A stretch of DNA of 64,000 bases from Sphagnum compactum (lineage: Eukaryota > Bryophyta > Sphagnopsida > Sphagnales): contig OZ234500.1 in the NCBI GenBank assembly GCA_965153455.1, forward strand, positions 1,674,001-1,738,000, in the 5' to 3' direction. Positions 1 through 10,930 of this stretch are shown here, in pieces. Position 1 is the first letter of the stretch, and each line of letters begins with the position of its first letter. Made by a program: the position numbers and the translations under genes. The notes under the pieces were generated by a model. It searched no databases. It worked only from the letters and a program-made list of their open reading frames with translations, and was not told where the DNA came from.

Positions 1-59
1 ATCATCATGATTCCGACTCGAACTTTCGAGGCAATTTTGTAAAACTGGGTTGAATGGAA

Positions 60-668
60 TTACAACTTCACGTACACGAAATCTTTTTTCTCACAATCTT
101 GGGAATGAATCTTGCTAGCGCAATCTTGCAAGAACGAGGCGTCGTTGGCAAGGAAAAGGCCTTCGGACCAGCTACACTTGGCTGCGGAATTCCGTTCGAC
201 TTTGAATCCGTAACCACGTAGAACAACGCCAGTAGTAGCATCCTTATCGATGAAGAGTTCCTTCTTGGTTGCCATTGGCAAATTGAAGAACATGTTTGCC
301 TCCGTCTTCAATCGCTGTAACAACTCGACTGGAACGCCATGGTTCACGATGTTGAACATGCCCCACGTCTCGGCAGCCATTGCCATTTCAGCTGCGATGC
401 GTGTCTTCACAACCTGAATGTCACCTGCTACAACACCGCCTGCAACTTGATCATTCAATCCTGCCATGTCTATCACGGGGACCTCTTCCTCGTATGCCTC
501 GTATGCGACTCTGGGAGAGATAACTTCAGCAGGCCAACAATATGCAGACGGAATGACTTTATCCCCGGGATTGACTCCCTCAATTCCGTGCTTACTATAG
601 TCGACATTGATTTCATCTTTCGACTTTGGCGTAGACGAATTACAATTATCACTGCAACACATGTCCAT
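60..668 (-). CDS. Gibberellin-oxidase-like 2OG-Fe(II) dioxygenase, exon 1 (partial)
   Basis: This is the N-terminal exon of a plant DOXC-class 2-oxoglutarate/Fe(II) dioxygenase, a soluble enzyme family that oxidises small molecules such as gibberellins. About 200 residues are visible. The DIOX_N domain begins with VPVIDM (residues 63-68), then WGMFNIVNHGVP (102-113), FFNLP (127-131), GYG (152-154) and SWSEG (166-170). The last motif resembles the SWSEAF of C20-type GA 2-oxidases, so a GA-inactivating enzyme is my best guess; GA20ox or another DOXC member is possible. The catalytic HxD...H and RxS motifs lie beyond the left window edge. Stop-free reading ends at a TAA just after a run of GT dinucleotides (about 70-84), one of which is probably the splice donor, so the final 4-6 codons may be intron. 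The start is the first ATG after a CT-rich leader; a second ATG lies two codons further in. Confidence 0.8.
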   Translation of the reverse strand: MDMCCSDNCNSSTPKSKDEINVDYSKHGIEGVNPGDKVIPSAYCWPAEVISPRVAYEAYEEEVPVIDMAGLNDQVAGGVVAGDIQVVKTRIAAEMAMAAETWGMFNIVNHGVPVELLQRLKTEANMFFNLPMATKKELFIDKDATTGVVLRGYGFKVERNSAAKCSWSEGLFLANDASFLQDCASKIHSQDCEKKDFVYVKL

Positions 669-965
669 GATTCACAGATGTAACCCCCAAAATTACAAAA
701 GAAAAAAGAAAAAAAACAAACAGCTTATGACTCTGGGCTCTCTCCCAGCTGCTCCTTCCCTTCCTCAAATCTCTCCGCATTCCACGCTGCACAAATTACG
801 TCTTCCAATTAGTACCCGATCACATTCATCAGGTACAGTAGGGCACAAAATTGAACTAATTGATCAACGTTTGACGAAAAGAGAACTGGGATTCTCACAG
901 AAGTTCATCTCTGCAAGGCCAAAAATCTGAAGAGAGAGAGAGAGAGAACGAAAGAAAGCCGAGGA
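669..965 (-). other. 5' leader of the dioxygenase gene
   Basis: This stretch lies between the proposed start codon (668) and the expected transcription start, about 30 bases downstream of the TATA box at 994-1002. Read on the minus strand it is pyrimidine-rich and carries an 18-base CT dinucleotide run (plus-strand 930-947), common in plant 5' UTRs and core promoters. I see no convincing upstream intron. The transcription start is inferred only from TATA spacing. Confidence 0.45.
930..947. repeat. (AG)n/(CT)n microsatellite
   Basis: Nine uninterrupted AG units on the plus strand, which are CT in the sense of the dioxygenase transcript. It sits in the inferred 5' UTR or core promoter. Confidence 0.85.
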
Positions 966-993
966 GACAGAGTTTACCATCACAACGGCGGTC

Positions 994-1002
994 CTTTATA
1001 AG
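994..1002 (-). promoter_or_regulatory. TATA box of the dioxygenase gene
   Basis: The minus strand reads CTTATAAAG in a GC-rich setting about 330 bases upstream of the start codon. A CT-rich initiator region follows at the expected distance. It is the best TATA match upstream of this gene. Confidence 0.55.
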
Positions 1003-1165
1003 CGAGAAGAGCCGGGTTTTCGGACATGTGCTTGAAAAGGATCACATGGGATGGGCCCCGCAACCCGACCCGGCCGCTTTTCTTTGATGCTGTTTCTGCT
1101 ATTGTTTGGTTTTTTTTATTTGGGGGAGTTGGGAAGGAAGCTGGGGGTTTTGGGTTTTTGTGTGT

Positions 1166-1187
1166 GGGGGGGGGGGGGGGAGGGGGG
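1166..1187 (+). repeat. Poly-G tract with G-quadruplex potential
   Basis: Fifteen consecutive G residues (1166-1180), one A, then six more G. Further G runs lie just upstream (1142-1146, 1152-1154). It sits about 170 bases upstream of the dioxygenase TATA box. Exact length is prone to assembly error. Confidence 0.75.
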
Positions 1188-1365
1188 AGTGTGCGGTAGT
1201 AGGTAGTATTGTCAAGTTTTGCAAAATCAAATGTTTTAGTGGGAATTCATTGCAAAACAATTCTTAACCTGAAGAGTGCCTGCTGAGCCATTTTGTGTCA
1301 TGTTTGCTTTCTTATTACAAACATATTGAATGGGTGGGGTGCTTTAATAGTACGTACTATATTAG
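1188..1365. other. Intergenic DNA without recognised content
   Basis: AT-rich spacer between the dioxygenase promoter and the first R1 repeat. I see no gene or structured repeat. Confidence 0.5.
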
Positions 1366-1369
1366 TGTA

Positions 1370-1830
1370 GCATGTGCCATTGGCCCAAGTGTAAACTGGT
1401 TACCAAATTAATTTTCCCATCCAAATTCATTTATTGTAATTTAATTGAATTTTCAGTGACAATAATTACTCAAAATTCAATATCTCTTGCACCTAAGGTC
1501 TAAAAATTTTCAAATCACTTTCATTAAATCTTACTCAGTAAGGGCTTTCCAACACTAACAAGAGTGTGCCCAAATTCTCTTATAATTGTTAGTTTTGATT
1601 TCAATGAATTCTTAATTTAAAAAATTGCTCAATATTCAATAACCTCTGCACTGTAGGTCAAAACATTATGAAACTAACTCATTGTACCTGTACTCATCAA
1701 AAGGTATTCCAATGGTACCAAGAACATAACACGAGGTGCCATTGTTTGAGAGGTCTCAACTTGAGAAACAAAACAAACAAACTACCATCATCCTTCATAG
1801 ATAGATGCCATAGTAGCTCCCACCAATTAG
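1370..1830 (+). repeat. Dispersed repeat R1, copy 1 (two internal units)
   Basis: This stretch aligns by eye with 23785-24235 and 50430-50665, and in reverse with 54875-55175. Shared landmarks in order are CCATTGGCCCAA, GAATTTTCAGTGACAA, AAAATTCAATATCTC, GGTCTAAAAATT and GGGCTTTCCAACA. The block from the AATTTTCAATGA-like motif to CTTTCCAA occurs twice, at about 1445-1565 and 1590-1715, so the element has an internal duplication of roughly 140-150 bp. No coding frame, terminal repeat or target duplication is evident. Its class is unknown. Confidence 0.65.
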
Positions 1831-3235
1831 AAACTCACTTTGGTCACAAAACACTAGCTCAAGATCGTTCTTATGATGGCTAAGCAAAAGTTTTGTACTT
1901 GCCACAGAAAAGAAATCACACTGTTTAGATTACAGCAAGCAATTTGGTGGTGGCCACTCCTCCACGACAATAAGTAGTGGGGGACCATCAAATACTGGAT
2001 CCTCACGTTCCTTGGGGTTAACTTTCGTGCCCAGTGTCCAAACTATGTGGCTTCTCAATAATGCTTCAATCTTCATAGGAGGAAAGATGATGAAGTCACA
2101 TGTTGTCCAATGTAGGTAGAGAATTTAGTTAGCAATTTGTCACAACCTTGGACCTCCTATGTGTTGCTGAACAATTAATAGTTAACCCCCTTCCTTGCAT
2201 TTGGAGAGTTGTCTCAAAAGATATGTGCACCAAGCCCACATATTCCCATCAATATATGTTTCATGGGTTGAGGAGGGGCAAGTTTTTTATATGATGAGTT
2301 TGCCCATATCCATTGTGGATGTAGTGCCATATTGTCAAAAACCTCTTTTGCCTCTTAGCTTTGGGATCCATGGTTTAATTTGCAACTAGACTTGTGAGGT
2401 TTTTAAAAATTGTGCACCTATAAAAAAAATCATTTTCTTGCCTTTGACATTATTAGCTTTCCAATGCACCATTTAGTGGTATTGTGGAAATCATTAATTT
2501 CCTTGGAAAGAAAATTCAGAAAAATTGATATCTCATTTGCAAGCCATTCTAAACCTCCATGAAAAAACTAATGAGACTTTGTAAGGTCCTAGCCTAGGAA
2601 CATGCAACACCACTAATAATAGTTTAAAGGCTAGGAACTCTCATGAAAAATTCTAGTAATGGGACTTTGATCCAAGTACATATTGACAAAAACCACTCAT
2701 AAATTTAGGGCTTATTTTGCACATGGTGCTAAAGAGCGATTATATGACGCACAGTGGTCGGTTGCATGAATGGTTAGGGACACCAGTAAACAAAAAAACT
2801 TTTAATGGTGTGCAGAATGTACAGAAGCAAAGGCCACACAGAATTTATGTACTCTTTTCTGTCATCGAGCCAGATTTAGGTTTAGGTATCTGAGTAACAA
2901 GACAAGCTAAATTAGCAACAATTACGTCAGCTCCTCACCTTGCTGATTGGTTGGCAAATCCTAATGCCCTACAGGTGTAGCGGATTCTGAAATGAGTTTT
3001 TTATTATACTCAGAAATCCGAACTCCTGAAGCCCCACCACCACGCCCACAATGCTTCACTATAAAAAAGTTTTTCAAAAAATCTTCTTTTTCAAAATTAG
3101 CACGTGATCAATATGCACAGAATTGCGGGTGCAGGGGGACCCAAAGACAACAATAATAAATTATTTATTGCATGTGAAGTGTCAGCATGTCGGTTGCTTG
3201 CAATCACTCGCAGCTTTTTGATTTACGGATGCAAT
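1831..3235. other. AT-rich intergenic DNA
   Basis: About 1.4 kb without a recognisable gene. Short open frames such as 2195-2389 have no family resemblance. CG dinucleotides are scarce. Confidence 0.5.
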
Positions 3236-3239
3236 GAGT

Positions 3240-3700
3240 AGGCCAAAATTTTGCAAGGTTTTGCAATGAATAGGCCTCCTCCTTGGCCGGCCACAGTGAA
3301 CTACGAACCAGCAGACCAACAAAACAGTGAGGGATGGATGGTGGGTGCACACGAAACACTTTTACATTTGGCGTCGGTTCCCTGGCTAAATATAGTGGTT
3401 AACTCAAGTGCTACTACTCTTACTACCCATTCACTGGCGGTTTATTAGCCCTTACCTACATGCAAAGTTCTAACCATCTACTCACTTCATACCCACCTAT
3501 TTTCCTACCTATCTATTTAGCTACAGGTCCCTTTTTAAAAAAAAATTATATCAAGGTGAAACTCGACGTGATATCAGTTTGAGGTTCATCCTCATCTGAT
3601 TCATATTGGGCTTCCAATGAATAGTGAGTCAAAAGACATTGGTTCACTTTGGCCAGTGTGAACCAGCATCTGCCAGTGCACCATCCAGATGGATAGTATG
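3240..3700 (-). repeat. Dispersed repeat R4 with CTAC-rich block
   Basis: The reverse complement of 3240-3400 aligns with 51685-51770 and 60700-60790: a block reading AACTAGGGAAC, then AAAAAGTGTTTC, then CCATCCATC. The flanking 3430-3520 is rich in CTAC/CTAT units, as in the copies at 8.5, 28.2, 52.3 and 60.6 kb. A further part (3545-3680) with ATCAAGGTGAAACT and GTTCATCC resembles 8610-8700. No coding potential. Confidence 0.5.
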
Positions 3701-5040
3701 TGGACCATATATCCTTTTTTCATTGTATTCTTGTCCCATCTCTAACCATGGTAGTTAGATATGTACTAACCAATGTTGGCAGGTTCCCCAGATTGAAATG
3801 TTAAACTTGAAGGGTTCATATTCTTGTGACTTACATTTGAATCACTACTTTTTCTTTCTTTGGTGGAACCGGCGCAAACATCAGACCATGAAACTAGTGT
3901 TTTTTTAGAATTAGAACTGAAACTAAAATTTTGAAAAATAAAGCTTGAACACTAGTTTAGATTCTTTAGGTAAATCAATTGATTTTTTTTGAAAATTTGG
4001 AAAGTAGGCTAAATTTTATAGATAATTGACTGATTTTAATTAATTGTGAAACTCCATTCATATATAATCCCCAATTTTAATTAGTAGTAAAATTCTATAC
4101 CCATACAATTTCCAATCTTGGGGAGCATGTTGTGCATACATGAAATTAGACCTGATTTTTGGACTTGGCCCAAAGGTTCTTGAATTTGAAAAAATGTGTC
4201 AAAATCAAAATTGTGAAGTTCAAACCTACACCTAGAGAACCTACCCAAAAAATGTTGATGTCAAATGCAAGAAAAGGAAAAACTAGCCAACACTAACACT
4301 AACCAATGTTGTTCAGATATTGATTTTTTCTAGTTATCAACTAGGGGTTGAGGCAAGATTGGGTCCACAGTTAACTAAGATGGGTAAAACCCTACCTGAC
4401 CTGGTATCAAGTTTTTAAAGACCCAACAAGACCCTATTTGGCATGGATTTTAACAAAAAACCAGACCTTAAACCTATATCCTAATGTGTACCTTGAAACT
4501 TAATCCAAGTAAATATACATTATCTCCTTAAACCCAAAAGCGTTTCATCCAAATAGGTCATGAATCATGTAGTTGGATCGATTGTCACATCTAATGTTTG
4601 GCTTGGAAATTGTGACAACAATGCACATGGAATGAAGAGAAATTTATTTTTTGGTGTGAATTTTATGCACAAAAACCAAGATTGACACTATATATCAAGT
4701 GGTTGTGAAATATCATATTGCAAAAAATAATTTTTATGCATACTAGGTGGGTATTACAAATAAATAACTAAGGGAATTAAAAAATCAGTGGCATTGTTTT
4801 AAAAAACTAACAATTCATTGCATAATGATTCTATCCTTTGTGGCAAGTTCAAACCAATGTTGGGTGGGTAATGTTTCTAGTAGGTCCAACCCTAGATAAT
4901 GAAAACTCATCCAAGCCGAAAACCATTTTGATAACTCAAATACAAGACCACCTAGGAATTGTGGAGCTATGGGTTTGTAGCTTCTTGTGTTCAATTGATG
5001 TGGAATCTTGAAGTCATTCAACTATTACAATGCATATAGA
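3701..5040. other. AT-rich intergenic DNA
   Basis: No gene, RNA or ordered repeat recognised. The open frame at 4815-5021 has no family resemblance. Confidence 0.5.
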
Positions 5041-5044
5041 TTTT

Positions 5045-5745
5045 CTCCCCTTTTCATTTCTTGTTCTGTTTTTTATCCTTTTGTTTTTTTTCTTTTTTCT
5101 TTCACACTTCTCTTTCCCTCCCTCCTTTTTTTATTTTTATTTTTTTTCCATGATTTTTTTTTCCTTTTGATGTTTTTTTGTTGTAGTTGTTTTAAATGCA
5201 AAGGTTTTGGCCATTGGAGCTTCACAATCAACAGATAGTTGTGCGCTTCACAATTTCCATCACCAATGAGCTTATAACTTCTCAAGTTTGACAAACATTG
5301 AAGATTGAAGCTGAAAATGCACTACATGTATGTCTTCTCCTTTTTTGTTTTCTTACTTCCTTGATTTTGCTTTCTGTTTTTTGTTTTTTTACGCTCTCTC
5401 CTTTCTCAAATTTTCTTTTCTCATCACTTTTTTGTTGTTTTAGGTGTTGCAAGTGAAAAGGTTTTGATTGTAGTTTCATGATTCATCAACATTTTTTACA
5501 TTTCACCATTTCCCCTGTTAACAAACTTTTAAATTCGTGTTTTGTTGATAGTTTCTACACTTGGTAATGGACTTGATCTTCTACTATGAACATTCAAAAG
5601 CTTCTTGATGCAAGTAAGTTGTTCTTTCCTCTTCCTCCTTTCTCTTGTTTTTTTTCTCTTCACCATATTCTTTCTCTTTTTCACCATATTTTGTTTTTTG
5701 GTTTCATTCTTTCCTCGTCATATTTTTTTTGTTGTAGTTAATTTC
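5045..5745 (+). repeat. T-rich imperfect tandem repeat, three units
   Basis: Three units each consist of a long T/C-rich stretch ending in TTTTTTGTTGTAGTT or a close variant (about 5175, 5425 and 5725), then GCAAAGGTTTTGG-like and GAGCTTCACAA-like sequence. The spacing is about 250-300 bp. Open frames reported here (for example 5008-5238 and 5282-5479) are low-complexity translations of this block and not genes. Confidence 0.5.
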
Positions 5746-6022
5746 TCTTTGATGTTGTAAATTATCTTTGTAGCTTCAAAGTAAACTTATTTTTTGCCCC
5801 TCTCTTTCTTTTGTTGTTTCTTTTAAGGTATATTTTATAGTGAGCTTCACATGATAAAAACAAGTGTATATGTTGTTTATTGTTTTGGCTAATGTGGGTC
5901 CATTTGAATTGCTTGTTTTTCTTGATGGCATCCACAAAGACCATTCAACCTATAACAATTGTATTTTATGAAAAGGACAACCCCTAATTTATGTCACAAA
6001 TGTAGGTAAAACAAGGTGCACA

Positions 6023-6046
6023 ATATATATATATATATATATATAT
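6023..6046. repeat. (AT)n microsatellite
   Basis: Twelve alternating AT units without interruption. Confidence 0.9.
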
Positions 6047-8470
6047 TCTTCCATTTGATATCACATTTTTTTTCAATAACCAACAACCTTTGCAACAAAA
6101 GAAACCTTACACAAAAAGCAATTTTTGGAAAATTTGGTTTTCTAAATCATTAAGGGTTACCATCCTTTGTCTTCAACCAAAAATCTTTGGTTGAAACATT
6201 AGTTTTACAATAATTTGGTTTCATTTAAATAACAATTCACGAATGGAATGTTCTTAAATGTCATGCAAAAAACCAAGGAGAGTTACACCTTACCCTCTTT
6301 TGTTTTGTGTGTTACATGTACTACTTTGGAAGTTTTATGTCGATCATGATACATTTGCTATGGTTGTCAACTTCATCAATAGTTGATGGGAGCTCATTCA
6401 CGTGACTATGGGGATATTTGAGGTGTCCATTATAATAGGGCAACCATGGTAAACCATGTAAAAGCCTTGTTGGAGTTTTTTTTTTTTTTGACAAGGTAAT
6501 TCCTTATGTTAAAAACAAGGGGTCCAAGTTAAATACTTTGATTGTGACTTTGACAAATGTTGCACATCTGGTTTTACCCTTCAATTAACACGCCCATTTG
6601 ACATTTGTAAGGTCATGGTTTGATCACACCATGTCAAAGGTAACACAATATGTTGTTGATGATTTTAAAATCTTTAGGGTTTTTAGAAAAAAACTTAAAG
6701 GTTACTTAAGCAATATTGCAAAAGACTATTACATGGACTAAAAAATTAAAGAAGGGGAGGTAGAAATGGAAGGATTTATGTATCACTATGGGGCTACCAA
6801 TTAGAATGTTCAAAATTTCATTGAAAACACAATTTGCCTCTTGCATAATCTTGTTTGGACAAGAAAGTTTAGAATACTAGATTGCAATCGAATGAAAGCA
6901 TAGTCAAATATACACTTCATGATCCTTATCAAAAAAATAAAATGTAAAGTAAGCATAAACTAAACCTTAACATATTAAATTTTAAAATTTAATTTATTTC
7001 AATGATTAATATGAACATGTTCTCAAACTTTGCATACAACATATTATAAACCCAATATTTATCAACACAATGGCTTGACAAGGATTGAAAAGGTTTTTAC
7101 TTTAATTTCTTGCACTTATATGTAAAAATAAGACTACAACTTCAAAAAAAATATCTTGTGTATACTTTATTGTGCTTTCACCAAATCACCATTTTGATCG
7201 ACAACAGGTTTTGCATTTGTCCTTCATAATGCCTCTTGGTTAGGCTTGGGCTATTTTTTAATCCATAATATATATATTGCTTCATATTGTAAAACAATGT
7301 GTTTAAAACTTCCATTGCATAATTAAGTCCATAGGAACTAGGAACACAAATGTACTTAATAAAATTAAATATGCTTCTAAGTAGGTGATGACAAGAAAGG
7401 TTGTAACCAAGGTTCTATAAGAAGAATGGAATTGTTATTTGTTGCATTTATGGTTAAGTGAGTTTTTAACCAAGAAATGAACTTGATGGTTTGTGAATGA
7501 TAGAAGCCAGATGTGTTTGGATTATTTTGTTGTTGTAATGTCTAATGTCTAAATGTACCAAATTTGTGATCTTTGATGAAGGTGGGAGAATGTAATGACA
7601 TTAGTTTGTTAAGGAGGATGTCAAGGAGTCAATAGTATTAATTTGCTCGAATATGAAATTGTGGTAGAAAGGAATAGGTGTTGTAATAATTGGAAAGTAT
7701 GGTAGAAGAGAATAAAGTGTCTATTTTTTAAGTGTCATGATAATTGGAAAGTCACAAATGTGAACTTATAATGTGAATAATAATTGGAAGTGTGATTATG
7801 TGTGAATGATTATGGGGATGAAAGAAGAAAGATATTGTTGTTCATACATACTATAAGCACCTTCGGACTTTACTTGACTATGTTTTAGATTTGTGATTAA
7901 ATTTGCTTTGCTAACCTTGAAGTTATGTCAATTTTAATTGGCAACCTTAAATTTGAACTGCAATTGGACTTGTTTTCTTTTCAAAACCATAAACCATTAA
8001 ACTTAATCCCTACTATATATAAAGGTTTTAATAAAATGAATAAATTTAAGATAACATTATCCACATGTTTTATTAAAATTTAAAAAAAATTAAAAATTAA
8101 ATATGTACCTAAAACTGCAAGTTCCCTTCAAATAGATATTTGTTCAACATTGGTTCCAACTTTAAATACATGCTTGTCTTATTGGATCTAAAACTTCTTA
8201 TCTAGATGCATACAATTCTATAACGATGCTAATCCATCATATGCAAATATATCATTCACACATTTGGTCAAGTTCAAGCCAAAATTTTATGCTCAAATCC
8301 TTCACCAATGCATGGTCTCTTCCCTATGGGGAGTGCAAACAAATTATAATAAAAAAACCTTTAAAATCTTTAAGATCCAATTATTTGATACCTTGTATGT
8401 GTTTGAAAAAATAATTTTGCAAAGATCATTATGGGGGAAAAAAAAAATAGCCAACATTGTTACTAAAGAT
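6047..8470. other. AT-rich intergenic DNA with weak local repetition
   Basis: About 2.4 kb without a recognisable gene. A phrase TAATTGGAAAGT recurs three times between 7685 and 7795 (spacing about 45-50 bases), which suggests a decayed local tandem repeat. Many homopolymer A/T runs occur and CG is rare. Confidence 0.5.
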
Positions 8471-8474
8471 CCAC

Positions 8475-8740
8475 ATCTATCTACCCATCTAGTAGCCTCC
8501 TAGTGCATTCATTACCTACTTACTTACCTACGATAGTATACCCACTTACATAGGTTGTTACTTGTTACCTAGGTCGCGTGATGTTGGAGCAGAAGGATTC
8601 ACATGATCCCTTATCAAGGTGGAACCTTGGTAGGTCAGTTGTAGTTCATCCAAAATTGAGTGATAAAAGGTTTCCAATGGATGGTAAGTTAGTTGGTTTG
8701 TTTTGACCCCTGAGTCACAACTTGCCATGGTGGATGACAG
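8475..8740 (+). repeat. Dispersed repeat R4 fragment with CTAC units
   Basis: CTATCTACCC and TTACCTACTTACTTACC give a CTAC-rich core (8475-8560). It is followed by TCAAGGTGGAACCTTGG and GTAGTTCATCC, which resemble 3550-3590 and 51880-51910. It is the same composite family as at 3.2-3.7 kb. Confidence 0.45.
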
Positions 8741-9635
8741 TTATCTCTCGGCTGTTAGTAGAAACGTTTCTCTAGTTCGGACTTTTGGGGATTTTGAACT
8801 TTCAATTTCCAGAAAAAGTATGGGCTGAAGTTTTTTAATCCATCTTCCCCAATTTCTCTTCAAAACCATGCATAAGAGTTAACCCCTCAACTTCCACGAG
8901 CATGGTGTTTTGGGATTTTAGTGCTTTAAAAATTTAGCTTTTGGACTTGCTTGCGTATATTAGATACTTAACTTCAACACCACGAGGGAAAATGGACAGT
9001 TTGAAAATTTTGACTTCTTTTCAATGTTTTAACCCTTCCCTGCAACCTCATATGACCCCTTTGAAAAGGCCCACAAAGCTGTTCATTGTACTTTTAAAGA
9101 ATGGTAGTTGCCACTTAGCTGGTTCTTATCAAGAATTTGCAAGTGTTGGTCGGTTGCAACTTATGTCACTCAAGTTATTTCGGCCCTTCCATTTTAGCAT
9201 CATCACCAACGTGTTCCATGCAACTTGGCATGTTGCGTGTGGATTTTTGTTTGTCTGGGAATTTTGACATGACAACTTTGGTAAACACAGGAAGGTTTAT
9301 CCAGGCTCTCATGGATTGGGATTCGGAAGCTGAAAATATGCCCTTCCCCTGCCCATACTGTAGTGTTCCTATGAGTTCTCTAAACTGTTCCCCTGCCTTA
9401 ATGTTAAATATTGAGTGAGGTACTACCACGTTTGGCACCCATCATGCGCATAAGCTCGCCTAACAGGCTACCCCAATTGCTTGCCAGGAGCCAAAATGGG
9501 GCAATAACCTGGCCCATTATCTAGTATATTTCCACAGATTGTGGCTTGTAACCTATACAGAGTTATGTGCTCAAATTTGAGCCTGGATTTGTGTGTCTCT
9601 TAACCAACCTCCCCAAACTAAAAAACAAATAACTC
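8741..9635. other. Intergenic DNA, no recognised feature
   Basis: Less AT-rich than its left neighbour but without a gene I can identify. Overlapping open frames at 8941-9438 on both strands show no family motif. Confidence 0.45.
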
Positions 9636-9639
9636 AACT

Positions 9640-9865
9640 ACTAGGGTCTGTCCACACATAACCGGCTTTGAAGGCCGACTCGCTAATGTGTCTGTTCCTG
9701 ACCTGATCAGACATCCACACCCCAGTCATATGACATATCTCAGCTGCTTGTATCTGATGCAGTGTGGACAAAAAATTGATCCATATCCATTCTGTGTGGG
9801 GATGAAACGTGATTCCAATCCACCGGCTGAGCATGTAATGGATCTAAAGGACGCTGGTTATGTTG
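9640..9865 (+). repeat. Repeat R5, copy 1
   Basis: It shares an ordered series of phrases with 10805-10930: GACTCGCTAATGTGTCT, then TGATCAGACATCCACA, then CCATTCTGTGTGG, then CGTGATTCCAATCC, then GAGCATGTAATGGA. The second copy is shortened. No protein-coding frame is evident. Confidence 0.5.
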
Positions 9866-9870
9866 GGTAA

Positions 9871-10400
9871 TAGTAATAATCCATGAAGACAACTAGCAAT
9901 ACAGTCAAATCCACCTGCTTGAATCTCTCTCATGACAGCCATTTGCAACAATGTGATGAAATCATTGTTCTCATTTGGACCATTGGACCACATCAAAGGA
10001 TTGATCAGCACCCTTCTTTTTCCCACATCTAGGTTCATACTTGAAGACTTTTCATCATCGACAGTCAGTGTAAAATTCATTTTTATTTGATTGGAGGAAG
10101 AAACATCATTTGTATTGATGTTGTTGCTAAACTTGTAAGTTTCCTAGCCTCACTCCAACCCACTAACTCACGGCTCAAAGCACCTCCTTGCACAGCAGAT
10201 CCTTTTGTCAATTGAAGGGCCTTCCAGATGCAGAAGGTGCTGCCACCTATGGAAGATGCATTTGCCATGTGTCATGATAAGGTACACTGACATGTTGTGT
10301 GATAAGAAGAAGACCTTTAATTTCAGACAGACAAAAACATTCACATGCAGAACAAAACCCTAGAAAGATCAAAAATTTAAGACAGGGTCAAAAACCTGAC
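9871..10400. other. Intergenic DNA, no recognised feature
   Basis: Two minus-strand open frames (9844-10080 and 10083-10268) lie end to end but resemble no protein family I know. Confidence 0.4.
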
Positions 10401-10411
10401 CGCGCTTTAAG

Positions 10412-10527
10412 CTGGAGAAGGCCTGCCCCAGTTGGCCCCCTCTAATTTTCAGGCCTAGTACCTAGGCTACTGCCCCCAGGTCTATGACCCTCAAATTAGA
10501 GAAGACCCTAGGGAGCAAGCATGCCCA
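10412..10527 (-). mobile_element. Short inverted-repeat element (MITE-like), copy A
   Basis: About 116 bp whose reverse complement aligns with 13206-13322. Shared phrases are GTAGCCT, AAAATTAG followed by GGGG and a GGCC-containing stretch, and GGAGAAGGCCTGC against GGGAGCAGGCTTTCC. The ends are imperfect inverted repeats (GGAGAAGGCCTGCCCC versus GGGAGCAAGCATGCCC). It is more decayed than copy B. A non-autonomous DNA transposon is the simplest reading; no target duplication is visible. Confidence 0.45.
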
Positions 10528-10804
10528 TATACATTTCAATAGACACTTATACTTTTGGCATCTCTTAGAGGAAACACCAAGGTCTATTGTGGTTGTATGA
10601 ATGGGGTCCCATGCTATATTATTCCAATTTTATTTCCAAAACAAAAAAGCCTACATTATGGATAAGCTATTAAAATGATTCTTTTTTCCCCCCAGAAAAA
10701 GAGAGATTGCAACGAGTCAACACAAGAAGTACATTGTCCAAATCACGAGCTTTGAACCCCAGACAAGTGGAGAAATGCATTAACAAATCTATAATGAGAA
10801 TTAA

Positions 10805-10930
10805 GAGCTGACTTGCTGACATGTCTTTCTTGATCAGACATCCACAGCCCACATATCAATCTGCATGTGTTTCATTCTGTGTAAATGAAAAGTGATCCAT
10901 ATTCATCTATTGAGCAAGTTATGGACTAGG
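10805..10930 (+). repeat. Repeat R5, copy 2
   Basis: A shortened relative of 9640-9865. It shares GACTTGCTGACATGTCT, TTGATCAGACATCCACA, TTTCATTCTGTGT and GAGCAAGTTATGGA with the same order and strand. Confidence 0.5.

Noticed and set aside
339-930. Plus-strand frames opposite dioxygenase exon 1 and its leader
   Set aside because: They lie antisense to a clear coding exon and CT-rich leader and have no recognisable domain.
5008-5479. Frames on both strands with Phe-rich or Lys-rich runs
   Set aside because: They derive from T-rich tandem units; no conserved domain.
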